Shown here in pieces: positions 16,917 to 26,113 of a stretch of 64,000 nt of DNA. The stretch lies in assembly GCF_000763885.1 (NCBI RefSeq), contig NZ_JRKO01000022.1, positions 24,417 through 88,416 of the forward strand. Direction: 5' to 3'. A model generated the notes under the pieces. It was not told where the DNA came from. It saw only the letters and a list, made by a program, of their open reading frames with translations, and did no database searches. Position numbers and translations under genes: made by a program. The stretch's first letter is position 1, and the number at the start of each line of letters is the position of its first letter. This DNA comes from Paracoccus versutus. GTDB taxonomy: Bacteria > Pseudomonadota > Alphaproteobacteria > Rhodobacterales > Rhodobacteraceae.

Positions 16917-17420
16917 ATGAAGTTCGTCCAACTGCCCATGCCCTCAGGACGATTCATCGTCATCCTCGTCGTGGTCTTCCTAGGCATATGGTCCTCGTTG
17001 ATGACGGGGAGCCTTGCAGCAAGCGTTTGCGCCAATCCGAAGTACGGTGAGGCGAAAAGACTGAGATACTGCAACCTGTCGCTTGGTATCTCTCATATCT
17101 GGCTAGTGGCTGTAGAAGACCATGAAATGTCCCACATCTACTTGGAGCGGGGCATTCTTCTTGTGAACGCCATCAAACGCCAGGATGCTGAGCGTGACAT
17201 GCTGCGTGCGCTTGAGTTGGCGTGATCTGGCGAACCCCGTGCCAAGCTGCTGGAAATTCTCAATGCCACAGAAGCTTCTCCGATCATCAAGAATTCAGGC
17301 AGGCCCGACCCATGGGCATCGGCTCTGCTCGTGCGCGTGGAGCAGCCAGATGTTTCCGAACACGCCAAGCAGATCTGGTATGAGGTGGTGGCAGAAGCAC
17401 TGAGCGGCGGAGAAGGCTAA
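16917..17420 (+). pseudogene. Orphan gene interrupted by an in-frame TGA
   Basis: An open frame of 102 codons begins MKFVQLPMPSGRFIVILVVVF with one membrane helix or uncleaved signal, and continues with helical, TPR-like sequence (LERGILLVNAIKRQDAERDM). It meets TGA at 17223-17225. The same frame then stays open for 64 more codons (SGEPRAKLLEILNATE ... IWYEVVAEALSGGEG) to TAA at 17418-17420. The downstream part reads like genuine protein, so the intact gene was probably about 167 residues. A nonsense mutation or a sequencing error are the simplest explanations; readthrough is less likely. No family is recognised. Confidence 0.6.
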
Positions 17421-17439
17421 CGGCAGCTCCGTCCCGCAT
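17419..17439 (+). repeat. 21-base direct repeat, copy 2
   Basis: An exact copy of the 21 bases at 16783-16803, starting within the TAA stop of the interrupted orphan gene. The pair brackets that gene at a distance of 636 bases, consistent with a duplication or insertion of one gene unit. Confidence 0.75.
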
Positions 17440-17494
17440 AACCGCCGCCTCGACCGCATGCGGCACGGCGCAAGGCCGCACCGCATGGCCGATC

Positions 17495-17917
17495 TCATGC
17501 CACCGTCACGTCCATCGTCACTTCGGCGTTCAGCACCTTGCTGACCGGGCAGCCCTTTTCGGCCTTGCGCGCGCAACCCTCGATCACCGCCTTGTCGCCG
17601 TCGCCCCAGATCTTGGTGTTCAGATGCGCGGTCTTGATGGCGAAGCCGTCGCCTTCCTTGGCCAGCCCGATCTCGGACGTCGTCTCGATCCGCACATTGC
17701 CGATCCCCGCCTCTTGCAGGATCATCGACAGCGCCATGCTGAAACAGGCGGCGTGGGCCGCGCCGATCAACTCCTCGGGGTTGGTGCCGGGCAGCCCCTC
17801 GAAGCGGGTGTTGAAGCCATAGGGCTGGCTGCTCAGCGCCCCGGACTTGGTCGAAAGCGACCCCTTGCCGTCCTTGAGCCCGCCCTCCCATTTCGCCGAA
17901 CCGGAATTCACGATCAT
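17495..17917 (-). CDS. osmC: OsmC-family peroxidase
   Basis: A 140-residue thiol peroxidase that reduces organic hydroperoxides. The reactive cysteine is Cys58 in AAHAACFSMALS and the resolving one Cys123 in KGCPVSKVL; both sit in the standard OsmC context, with Arg38 (NTRFEG) and Glu48-49 nearby. AAGGAGAA precedes the ATG at 17917. It resembles the OsmC rather than the Ohr subgroup. Its 5' flank carries three CRISPR-like repeats. Confidence 0.92.
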   Translation of the reverse strand: MIVNSGSAKWEGGLKDGKGSLSTKSGALSSQPYGFNTRFEGLPGTNPEELIGAAHAACFSMALSMILQEAGIGNVRIETTSEIGLAKEGDGFAIKTAHLNTKIWGDGDKAVIEGCARKAEKGCPVSKVLNAEVTMDVTVA

Positions 17918-17980
17918 CGCCGTTCTCCTTTTCTGCCGTGACCTGGGGGGCGAACGCGCGATCCCTTGCGCGGGTTCAAT

Positions 17981-18132
17981 CGCCCGTCCCCGGCGCGCAG
18001 GGAAAGCGCTTCCGCCTGCGCAACCAGATCGTCGGGAACGCCCCGTCCCCCCGCGCGCGCAGGGAAAGTGTAGCACAGCCAGCGTGCCCGCCACGGTATA
18101 AAGCCCCGTCCCCCGGCGCGTAGGGAAAGCGC
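17981..18132. repeat. Three spaced repeats, CRISPR-like, without cas genes
   Basis: Three related units lie at 17981-18009, 18040-18071 and 18103-18132. They share CCCGTCCCC, a GCGCG core and AGGGAAAG, and the spacers between them are 30 and 31 unrelated bases. The spacing (59 and 63 bases) is close to that of type I-E arrays (61), and the minus-strand unit resembles a hairpin-forming I-E repeat. However, unit lengths vary (29, 32, 30) through internal indels, and no cas gene is in the window. It could be a decayed array end or another palindromic intergenic repeat. Confidence 0.45.
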
Positions 18133-18166
18133 ATGCCGGCCATCCCGTCGCCAGCGGCGCCCGTCC

Positions 18167-19303
18167 TCAGCCCAGCAGGCGCTGCGCCTCCTGGATGGCG
18201 AAGCGGTCGGTCATGCCGGCGACGTAGTCCAGCACCACCCGCGCGCGCCCGGTCTCGTCCCCGGCGGCCTCGGCCGCCTCGAACCAGGTCGGGGGCATCT
18301 TCGAGGGGTCGGCCAGGAACAGCGGGAACAGCCCGTTCAGCATCTCGGTCACGCGCTGCCTTTCCACCACCACCGAGGGGGCGCGATACATGCGCTGGAA
18401 CAGGAACAGCTTGATCGCCTTGAGATTCTGGTAAAGCGGCTTGGAAAAGCGGATGATCGGCCCCTCCATGTCGCGGATGTCCTGCGCGCTTTGCGGCTGC
18501 AGGCCGGTCAGGCGGTTCTGCGCCACCGCGATCACATCCTCGACCATCACGCCGAAGACGCGGCGCAGCGCCTCGTGCCGGCGCCGCATCGGCGCCAGGC
18601 CGGGATGCAGGGCATCGACCTCGGCAAAGGCCTCGCCGACGACGGGCAATTGCGCCAGATCGGCCTCGGTGAACAGCCCCGCGCGCAGCCCGTCATGCAG
18701 GTCGTGGTGGTTGTAGGCCACGTCGTCGGCCACCGCCGCCACCTGCGCCTCGGCGCTGGCATTGCTGTGCAGCTCCAGATCCCATTCCGCATTCACCTCG
18801 GCCAGGGCATAGGGCAATTCGCCGGTCACGGGACCATTATGCTTGGCGATGCCCTCCAGGCTTTCCCAGGTCAGGTTCAGCCCGTCGAAATCGGCGTAAT
18901 GCCGTTCCAGCCGGGTTACGATGCGCAGCGCCTGGGCATTGTGGTCGAAGCCGCCATAGGGCGCCATCAGCGCGGCCAGCGCATCCTCGCCGGTATGGCC
19001 GAAGGGCGGGTGGCCCAGGTCATGCGCCAGCGCCACCGTCTCGGCCAGGTCGGTGTTCAGCCCCAGCGCGCCGGCGATGGTGCGGGCGACCTGCGCCACC
19101 TCGATCGTATGGGTCAGGCGGGTGCGGTAGTAATCCCCCTCGTGCTCGACAAAGACCTGGGTCTTGTGCTTCAGCCGGCGGAAGGCGCTGGAATGGATGA
19201 TGCGGTCGCGGTCGCGCTGCCAGGGGCTGCGAAAGGTGGACATGCGCTCGGGCCAGCGGCGGCCGCGGCTGTCTTGGGGCTGGCAGGCATAGGGTGCCGT
19301 CAT
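18167..19303 (-). CDS. dgt: dNTP triphosphohydrolase (dGTPase-like)
   Basis: An HD-domain enzyme of 378 residues that cleaves dNTPs to nucleoside and triphosphate. The metal-binding residues are seen as His65 (LTHTIEV), His94-Asp95 (LAHDLGHPPFGHTGED) and a later Asp in VADDVAYNHHD. The N-terminal SPWQRDRDRIIHSSAFRRLKHKTQVF is the family signature. It is the shorter, type 2 form common in alphaproteobacteria. It is divergent from the Fe-S carrier gene, with 75 bases between them. Confidence 0.92.
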   Translation of the reverse strand: MTAPYACQPQDSRGRRWPERMSTFRSPWQRDRDRIIHSSAFRRLKHKTQVFVEHEGDYYRTRLTHTIEVAQVARTIAGALGLNTDLAETVALAHDLGHPPFGHTGEDALAALMAPYGGFDHNAQALRIVTRLERHYADFDGLNLTWESLEGIAKHNGPVTGELPYALAEVNAEWDLELHSNASAEAQVAAVADDVAYNHHDLHDGLRAGLFTEADLAQLPVVGEAFAEVDALHPGLAPMRRRHEALRRVFGVMVEDVIAVAQNRLTGLQPQSAQDIRDMEGPIIRFSKPLYQNLKAIKLFLFQRMYRAPSVVVERQRVTEMLNGLFPLFLADPSKMPPTWFEAAEAAGDETGRARVVLDYVAGMTDRFAIQEAQRLLG

Positions 19304-19378
19304 CTGGTCCTGCGTTCCTTGCGAGGGTTCGGGCCAGAGCCTATATTCCAGACCGGAAGTCGGAAACGGGAACGCCCC

Positions 19379-19714
19379 ATGAACACAGGTCTGAACCTGC
19401 CCCCCAAGGTCACCGAACGCGCCTTTGCGCGCCTGGCCGAGATCAACGAAGGCCGCCCCGCCCGGCCCCTGCGGGTCGCGGTCGCGGGCGGCGGCTGCTC
19501 GGGGTTCCAGTATGACATCCGCCTGGACGAGGCGGCCGAGGACGACCTGGTCCTCAGCGGCGCCGGGCAAACCGTCGTGGTCGATCCGGTCTCGCTGCCC
19601 TTCCTGGCCGGCGCCACCATCGACTTTGCCGACGAATTGATCGGGGCCCGCTTCACCATCGACAACCCCAATGCCAGCGCCTCCTGCGGCTGCGGCACCT
19701 CGTTCTCGATCTGA
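19379..19714 (+). CDS. A-type iron-sulfur cluster carrier (IscA/ErpA family)
   Basis: A 111-residue A-type carrier that hands Fe-S clusters to target proteins. The three conserved cysteines are Cys40 (GGGCSGFQY) and Cys103/Cys105 (SCGCGTSFSI) at the C-terminus. The sequence NPNASASCGCG is typical of the ErpA/SufA group; which subtype it belongs to cannot be settled by eye. No other isc or suf gene is nearby. It is followed 57 bases later by xthA on the same strand. Confidence 0.92.
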   Translation: MNTGLNLPPKVTERAFARLAEINEGRPARPLRVAVAGGGCSGFQYDIRLDEAAEDDLVLSGAGQTVVVDPVSLPFLAGATIDFADELIGARFTIDNPNASASCGCGTSFSI

Positions 19715-19771
19715 CCGCGGGTTTTCGATCCGGTCTGGCGCGGGCGCGCCGGGCCGGCTAGTCTCGCGCGC

Positions 19772-20557
19772 ATGAAGATCGCGACATTCAACATCAACGG
19801 CATCCGTGCCCGTATCGAGACCCTGACCGGCTGGCTTGCCGAAGCCCGGCCCGATGTCGTGGTCCTGCAAGAGATCAAGACCCAGGACGAGGGCTTCCCG
19901 CGCGAGCCGATCGCCGATCTGGGCTACAATATCGAAACCCACGGGCAAAAGGGCTTCAACGGCGTGGCCATCCTGTCGAAGCTGCCGCTCGAGGATGTCA
20001 GCCGCGGCCTGCCGGGCGACGACGGCGACGAACAGGCCCGCTATATCGAGGCGACGGTGGTCGGCCATCGCGCGGTGCGCATCTGCGGGCTTTACCTGCC
20101 CAACGGCAATCCGCAGCCGGGGCCGAAATTCGACTACAAGCTGGCCTGGATGGAGCGGCTGCACGCGCGGGCCAGGGCGCTGCTGGCGACCGAGACGCCG
20201 GTGGCGATGCTGGGCGACTACAACGTCATCCCCGAGCCCCGCGACGCCGCCTTCCCGGAAAAATGGCTGGACGATGCGCTGTTCCAGCCCGAAAGCCGCG
20301 CCGCGCTGCGCCGCATCCTGTTCGACGGCTGGGCCGATGCGGTGCGCCTGCGCCATCCGGGCAGCACGCGCGGCCCCTTCACCTTCTGGGACTACCAGGC
20401 GGGCGCCTGGCAAAGGGACAACGGCATCCGCATCGACCACGTGCTGCTGTCGCCGCAGGCCGCCGACCTGCTGATCGACGTCGGCATCGACCGCGACGAA
20501 CGCGCCAAGGACAAGCCCAGCGACCACGTCCCGGTCTGGATCGACCTCGACGCCTGA
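19772..20557 (+). CDS. xthA: Exodeoxyribonuclease III (AP endonuclease)
   Basis: A 261-residue Mg-dependent enzyme that cleaves at abasic sites and removes 3' blocks in base-excision repair. Catalytic motifs: NING at 8-10, Glu34 in LQEIKTQD, GDYNVIP and the terminal SDHVPV with the catalytic His. Length and order match E. coli XthA. The stop is 4 bases before a copy of the 22-base motif. The gene is convergent with recF. Confidence 0.95.
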   Translation: MKIATFNINGIRARIETLTGWLAEARPDVVVLQEIKTQDEGFPREPIADLGYNIETHGQKGFNGVAILSKLPLEDVSRGLPGDDGDEQARYIEATVVGHRAVRICGLYLPNGNPQPGPKFDYKLAWMERLHARARALLATETPVAMLGDYNVIPEPRDAAFPEKWLDDALFQPESRAALRRILFDGWADAVRLRHPGSTRGPFTFWDYQAGAWQRDNGIRIDHVLLSPQAADLLIDVGIDRDERAKDKPSDHVPVWIDLDA

Positions 20558-20561
20558 TGCG

Positions 20562-20583
20562 CTTCTCCGTTGGACAAATACCC
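20562..20583 (-). repeat. 22-base intergenic motif, copy 1
   Basis: Read on the minus strand this is GGGTATTTG-TCC-AACGGAGAAG, matching the consensus GGGTATTTG-N3-AACRGAGAAG. It lies between the convergent genes xthA and recF. Confidence 0.7.
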
Positions 20584-20652
20584 AGGAAACGGCGGAGCGT
20601 CCCGGCGTCCGAAGGGTGGTCCCGACGGACAAGGAAACCCGTCAGGGCCCGA

Positions 20653-21735
20653 TCACGAACCGTCCCCGACCAGCCGCGAGCTGTCGCCCTCGCGCGCGAC
20701 CGCCAGGGATTGCGCCCGGCCGCTCAGCGCCGCGAACAGTTCCGGGCCGGTGCCGGTCAGCCAGGCCTGCGCCCTGAGCATGCAGATCTCGTCGTAAAGC
20801 GCGGCGCGGCGGTCGGCATCCAGATGCGCCGCCACCTCGTCCAGCAGCAGCACCGGGCTTTCGTCGGCCAGCGCACGGGCATTGGCCAGGATCAGCGACA
20901 GAAGCAGCGCCTTTTGCTCGCCGGTCGAGGACAGGGCGGCGGGCATCGCCTGCGGCCCCCAATGCGCGCCCAGATCGGCGCGGTGCGGGCCGGTCAGCGT
21001 GCGCCCGGCGGCCATGTCGCGGCCGCGCCCCTCGGCCAGCCGGGCGGCGATGCTGTCCGGGTCGGGATCGTCGGCCGCGCCTTCGCCGGGCAGCAGCACC
21101 AGGCTGGCCCAGGGAAAGGCGGTCTCGGCCCCCTGCTGCGCCGCCATGATCCGGGCGATGGCGTCCAGCCGGTTGCGCGTCAGGGCCGCGCCCGCCTCGG
21201 CCATCTGCGCCTCCAGCGCGCGATACCAGCCGGCGTCGCGCACCTCGTCGCGCAGCAGCCGGTTGCGCTCGCGCATGGCCTTGTCGAAAGCCAGCGCATC
21301 CTCGGCATGGCCGGGCGTGAAGCTCAGCGTCACCCGGTCGAGGAAGCGCCGCCGCTGTTCGGGCGCATCCGTCCACAGCCGGTCCATGGCGGGGGTCAGC
21401 CAGATCACCCGCATCAGCCGGCCAAGCGCCAGCTGGGTCGAGGGCTTGTCGTCGATCACCACCTCGCGCGGCTGGCCGGGCAGGGCGCGGGTCAGCACCT
21501 GATGCTGGCCGATCTCGGCCCGGATCTGCCAGCCGACGTCGGGCCCCTTGCGGGCCTGGTCGCCGGGCGCCGCGCCGCGCATGCCGCGGCCGGGCGACAG
21601 CATCGAGACGGCTTCCAGGATATTGGTCTTGCCCGCCCCGTTCGGGCCATGGATGGCGATGGGGCGGCGGTCGGCCTCGATCTCCAGCCTGGCCCAGCTG
21701 CGGAACTGGGTCAGGTGCAGGCGGCTCAGCGTCAC
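20653..21735 (-). CDS. recF: DNA replication and repair protein RecF
   Basis: A 360-residue SMC-like ATPase that loads RecA at gaps through RecOR. Walker A is GPNGAGKT (30-37), the signature is SSTGEQKALLLSLILA, and Walker B is SPVLLLDEVAAHLD. It starts with GTG at 21735, overlapping the dnaN stop by 4 bases (GTGA), so translation is coupled. The order dnaA-dnaN-recF is the classic arrangement. Confidence 0.95.
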   Translation of the reverse strand: MTLSRLHLTQFRSWARLEIEADRRPIAIHGPNGAGKTNILEAVSMLSPGRGMRGAAPGDQARKGPDVGWQIRAEIGQHQVLTRALPGQPREVVIDDKPSTQLALGRLMRVIWLTPAMDRLWTDAPEQRRRFLDRVTLSFTPGHAEDALAFDKAMRERNRLLRDEVRDAGWYRALEAQMAEAGAALTRNRLDAIARIMAAQQGAETAFPWASLVLLPGEGAADDPDPDSIAARLAEGRGRDMAAGRTLTGPHRADLGAHWGPQAMPAALSSTGEQKALLLSLILANARALADESPVLLLDEVAAHLDADRRAALYDEICMLRAQAWLTGTGPELFAALSGRAQSLAVAREGDSSRLVGDGS

Positions 21736-22850
21736 ACGCGCATCGGCATGACGACATAGACCGCGCTGGTGTCGCCGCCCTCGCGGATCAGCGCCGCGTC
21801 GCCCGAGCCGTTGAACAGGAAGACCGCGTTCTCGCGCTCGATCTGGCTGGCGATCTCGTGCAGGTATTTGGCGTTGAAGCCGATCTCCAGCGGCTCGTCG
21901 GCATAGGCGACCGGCAGCTCTTCGTCCGCCGCGCCGGCGTCGGGTGCGTTCACCGACAGCACCAGCCGGTCCTCGTCGAGCGACAGCTTGACGGCGCGCG
22001 AACGCTCGCTGCTGACCGTCGCCACCCGGTCCACCGCCTTGGCGAAATCGCCGGCATCGACTTCCAGCTTGCGGGTATTGCCCGAGGGGATCACGCGGGA
22101 ATAATCCGGGAAGGTGCCGTCGATCACCTTCGAGGTCAGCGTGATCGTCGGCGTGGCGAAACGCACCTTGGTCTCGCTGACCGAGACGGCGATCTCGGCC
22201 TCGTCATCGTCCAGAAGCTTGCGCAGCTCGGCCACGGTCTTGCGCGGCACGATCACGCCGGGCATGTCCTCGGCCCCGGCGGGCAGCGGCGCGTCGATCC
22301 GCGCCAGCCTGTGGCCGTCGGTCGCGACGCAGCGCAGGCTGGGCCCGTCCTCGGCCTGCGCGACATGCATGTAGACGCCGTTCAGGTAATAGCGGGTCTC
22401 TTCGTTCGAGATGGCGAATTTCGACTTGTCGAACAGCCGCCGCAGCACCGCCGCGGGGGCCGAGAAATTCGCGCTGTATTCCGACGAGGACATGACCGGG
22501 AAATCCTCGCGCGGCAGGGTCGCCAGGCTGAAGTTCGACCGCCCCGCCTGCACCGAAAGCCGCCCCGAGGCGGCATCCAGGCTAAGCTGCACCAGCGCGC
22601 CGTCCGGCAGCTTGCGGGCGATGTCGTTCAGCATCCCGGCCGAGACGGTGGTGGCGCCGGGCCGTTCGACCTGCGCCGTGGCGCGGTCCACGATCTCGGT
22701 ATCCAGGTCGGTTGCGCGGAAGCTGACGCCGTCCGGCGCGGCCTCGATCAGCACGTTGGCAAGGATCGGGATGGTGTTGCGGCGTTCGACCACGGACTGG
22801 GCCTGGGAAACGGCTTTCACCAGATCGGCACGTTCGATCGAAAATTTCAT
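21732..22850 (-). CDS. dnaN: DNA polymerase III beta sliding clamp
   Basis: A 372-residue beta clamp with three repeated domains that forms the processivity ring around DNA. It begins MKFSIERADLVKAV and ends YVVMPMRV, both typical. The ATG at 22850 was chosen rather than an in-frame TTG two codons earlier. It lies 92 bases after the dnaA stop, in the same direction, and overlaps recF. Confidence 0.97.
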   Translation of the reverse strand: MKFSIERADLVKAVSQAQSVVERRNTIPILANVLIEAAPDGVSFRATDLDTEIVDRATAQVERPGATTVSAGMLNDIARKLPDGALVQLSLDAASGRLSVQAGRSNFSLATLPREDFPVMSSSEYSANFSAPAAVLRRLFDKSKFAISNEETRYYLNGVYMHVAQAEDGPSLRCVATDGHRLARIDAPLPAGAEDMPGVIVPRKTVAELRKLLDDDEAEIAVSVSETKVRFATPTITLTSKVIDGTFPDYSRVIPSGNTRKLEVDAGDFAKAVDRVATVSSERSRAVKLSLDEDRLVLSVNAPDAGAADEELPVAYADEPLEIGFNAKYLHEIASQIERENAVFLFNGSGDAALIREGGDTSAVYVVMPMRV

Positions 22851-22942
22851 GGTCAACCCTTATGTCGTTCTGGCCTCGTCCCGCACCCGGCGACGCGGGG
22901 CGCCAATGTGGCACAATCCCGCGCAAGGTCAAGCAGATGCGT

Positions 22943-24316
<1,374 letters not shown>

Positions 24317-24795
24317 GCCGCCGGCATTTTCCGGCGTGAGGCGATTCGGTGCCGCGGCCTGAACGCAATACGTTTCGGCAACAAGAAGACCCCGCCGCCA
24401 AGGCGACGCATGGGCCATCTTGCGGCCGAAACTTGCAGACACGCAGCGCAGTCCGGTGGCAGCCGGCTTACGCTTCATCGGTAGCGGATCTTGTCCGATC
24501 CTGCTGCCACCCTGCCTGTCGGCGGCACGGCCGACGGTTCAGGGCATGTCCCCCAGGCGCGACGGTGAATCGCAGGGAACAAGCTAGCAAGAACCGCGCC
24601 CGGCCAGCAACCGATCTTCGCGCTTGACAGTCACTTTGCCTGATCGAATCTCGCGGCCCGGCGGTAAGGGGAGGGCAGGGACGAAAATGCTGAAAAGCCA
24701 AGGAAAAACCACGGCTTCCTTATGCGAAAGGGCGCGCCTGGATAGAGCGCGCCCCTGGTGGATTCCACCGATAGTTGCGAAAATGCCGCAGCGGC
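24317..24795. other. Gene-free stretch upstream of dnaA; no recognisable origin
   Basis: About 480 bases between rpsT and dnaA, both on the minus strand. Apart from the rpsT terminator hairpin (24730-24754) I find no gene and no cluster of TTATCCACA-type DnaA boxes or AT-rich unwinding region. A TTGACA at 24624-24629 faces the wrong way for dnaA. The dnaA promoter should be here but cannot be placed with confidence. Confidence 0.5.
24730..24757 (-). terminator. Intrinsic-like terminator of rpsT
   Basis: An 8-bp perfect stem GGGCGCGC/GCGCGCCC with a 9-base loop, followed in the minus-strand direction by TTTCGC. It lies about 40 bases after the rpsT stop. Feature end includes flanking bases. 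Confidence 0.6.
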
Positions 24796-25065
24796 TCAGG
24801 CGGTGCCCAGGGCCTTAACGCGGGCCGCGAGGCGCGACATCTTGCGCGAGGCGGTGTTCTTGTGGATGACGCCCTTGGTCACGCCGCGCATCAGTTCGGG
24901 CTGGGCATTCTTCAGCGCTTCGCGGGCGATTTCGGCATTGCCGCCGGCGATGGCTTCCTCGACCTTGCGCAGGAAGGTGCGGATGCGCGAGCGGCGGGCC
25001 TTGTTGACGGCGGTGCGGCGCTCGATCTGGCGGGCGCGCTTTTTCGACTGGGGCGTATTGGCCAT
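24796..25065 (-). CDS. rpsT: 30S ribosomal protein S20
   Basis: An 89-residue basic helical protein bound to 16S r[34 protein letters not shown] and the conserved [16 protein letters not shown] are diagnostic. It is a single-gene unit with its own promoter (25181-25209), a leader hairpin and a terminator. Confidence 0.97.
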   Translation of the reverse strand: MANTPQSKKRARQIERRTAVNKARRSRIRTFLRKVEEAIAGGNAEIAREALKNAQPELMRGVTKGVIHKNTASRKMSRLAARVKALGTA

Positions 25066-25116
25066 GGGTGCGGTCCTATCTGTTCTTCATGTCTCGGTTG
25101 CGCAAAGCCCATGGCG

Positions 25117-25136
25117 CCGTCCGCAGAAACGGACGG
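25117..25136 (-). promoter_or_regulatory. Hairpin in the rpsT leader
   Basis: A perfect 7-bp stem CCGTCCG/CGGACGG with a 6-base loop lies about 52 bases before the rpsT ATG, inside the inferred 5' leader. S20 controls its own translation in E. coli; a similar role here is speculation. Confidence 0.35.
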
Positions 25137-25180
25137 TCATGATTCTTGCCTTAAGCGGGCCCACGCGCATGTAGCCCGGC

Positions 25181-25209
25181 CCTATACAGTGGACCGGCCC
25201 CGATGCCAA
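25181..25209 (-). promoter_or_regulatory. Sigma-70-type promoter of rpsT
   Basis: On the minus strand TTGGCA (25209-25204), a 17-base spacer and TATAGG (25186-25181) form a good housekeeping promoter. Transcription would start near 25174, giving a leader of about 108 bases. Confidence 0.6.
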
Positions 25210-25217
25210 GCGCCAAA

Positions 25218-25994
25218 TCAACGGTCGCGGAACTGCGGCTCGCGCTTTTCCAGAAAGGCGGCCATGCCCTCCTTCTGGTCCTCGGTGGCAAACAGCGCCT
25301 GGAAGCTGCGGCGCTCGAACAGGATGCCCTCGCGCAGGGTGGTCTCATAGGCGCGGTTCACCGCCTCCTTGGCGGCCATGACGGCGATCTGGCCCTTCTC
25401 GGCGATCTTGCGGGCCGCGGCCAGCGCCTCGGGGATCAGCTTCGCGGCCGGCACGACGCGGCTCACCAGCCCCGAGCGCTCGGCCTCGGCCGCATCCATG
25501 AAGCGGCCGGTCAGGTGCATCTCCATCGATTTCGACTTGCCGACGAAACGGGTCAGCCGCTGGGTGCCGCCGATGCCGGCGATCACGCCCAGGTTGATCT
25601 CGGGCTGGCCGAACTTGGCGTTGTCGGCGCAGATGATGAAGTCGCAGGCCATGGCCAGCTCGCACCCGCCCCCCAGCGCATAGCCCGAGACTGCGGCGAT
25701 GATCGGCTTGCGCGTCGCGGTGATGCGGTCGATCTCGGGGCCGAACAGCTCTTCGGCATAGACGTCGACAAAGCTCTTGCTGGACATTTCCTTGATGTCG
25801 GCGCCGGCGGCAAAGGCCTTTTCAGTGCCGGTCAGGACGACGCAGCGCACCTTCTCGTTCCGGTCGGCCTCGGCCAGCGCATCGCCCAACTCGCCCAGAA
25901 GCTGCGCGTTCAGTGCATTCAGCGCCTCGGGCCGGTTCAGCCGGATCAGCGCCACATAATCGTCGATCTCGACGGTGAGGGTCTGGTAAGCCAT
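25218..25994 (-). CDS. Enoyl-CoA hydratase (crotonase family)
   Basis: A 258-residue crotonase that adds water to trans-2-enoyl-CoA in beta-oxidation. The oxyanion-hole loops AFAAGADIKEM and YALGGGCELAMACD are present, and both catalytic glutamates can be placed (Glu112 in GGCELA, Glu132 in FGQPEINLGVIAGIGG). It ends in FLEKREPQFRDR, as mitochondrial-type short-chain hydratases do. The ATG at 25994 follows GGCGAAGAG. Similarity to mitochondrial ECHS1 makes short-chain fatty acid breakdown the likely role. Confidence 0.92.
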   Translation of the reverse strand: MAYQTLTVEIDDYVALIRLNRPEALNALNAQLLGELGDALAEADRNEKVRCVVLTGTEKAFAAGADIKEMSSKSFVDVYAEELFGPEIDRITATRKPIIAAVSGYALGGGCELAMACDFIICADNAKFGQPEINLGVIAGIGGTQRLTRFVGKSKSMEMHLTGRFMDAAEAERSGLVSRVVPAAKLIPEALAAARKIAEKGQIAVMAAKEAVNRAYETTLREGILFERRSFQALFATEDQKEGMAAFLEKREPQFRDR

Positions 25995-26063
25995 CGACTC
26001 TTCGCCTTTCGCAAGCAAGTTGACCGCGACTCGTAACAAATGCGCGAGGCCAAGGCCAGCGCG

Positions 26064-26085
26064 CTTCTCTGTTGTCCAAATACCC
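26064..26085 (-). repeat. 22-base intergenic motif, copy 2
   Basis: On the minus strand GGGTATTTG-GAC-AACAGAGAAG, in the 119-base gap between mutM and the enoyl-CoA hydratase gene, which are read in the same direction. Confidence 0.7.
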
Positions 26086-26113
26086 CCGCCGGAGGCAGCG
26101 GCCGGCGGCGGCT

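Noticed and set aside
17223..17225. TGA in the orphan gene as a selenocysteine codon
   Set aside because: I see no SECIS-like hairpin directly after it and the context (LELA-TGA-SGEPRA) is not a redox motif. A nonsense mutation or sequencing error is simpler.
18167..19303. HD-domain gene next to CRISPR-like repeats as a Cas3-type nuclease
   Set aside because: The sequence is a full-length dNTP triphosphohydrolase with its own family signature and no helicase domain.
24624..24651. TTGACA promoter on the plus strand between rpsT and dnaA
   Set aside because: The -35 is perfect but no -10 with correct spacing is convincing, and no plus-strand gene follows before mutM/ubiE.
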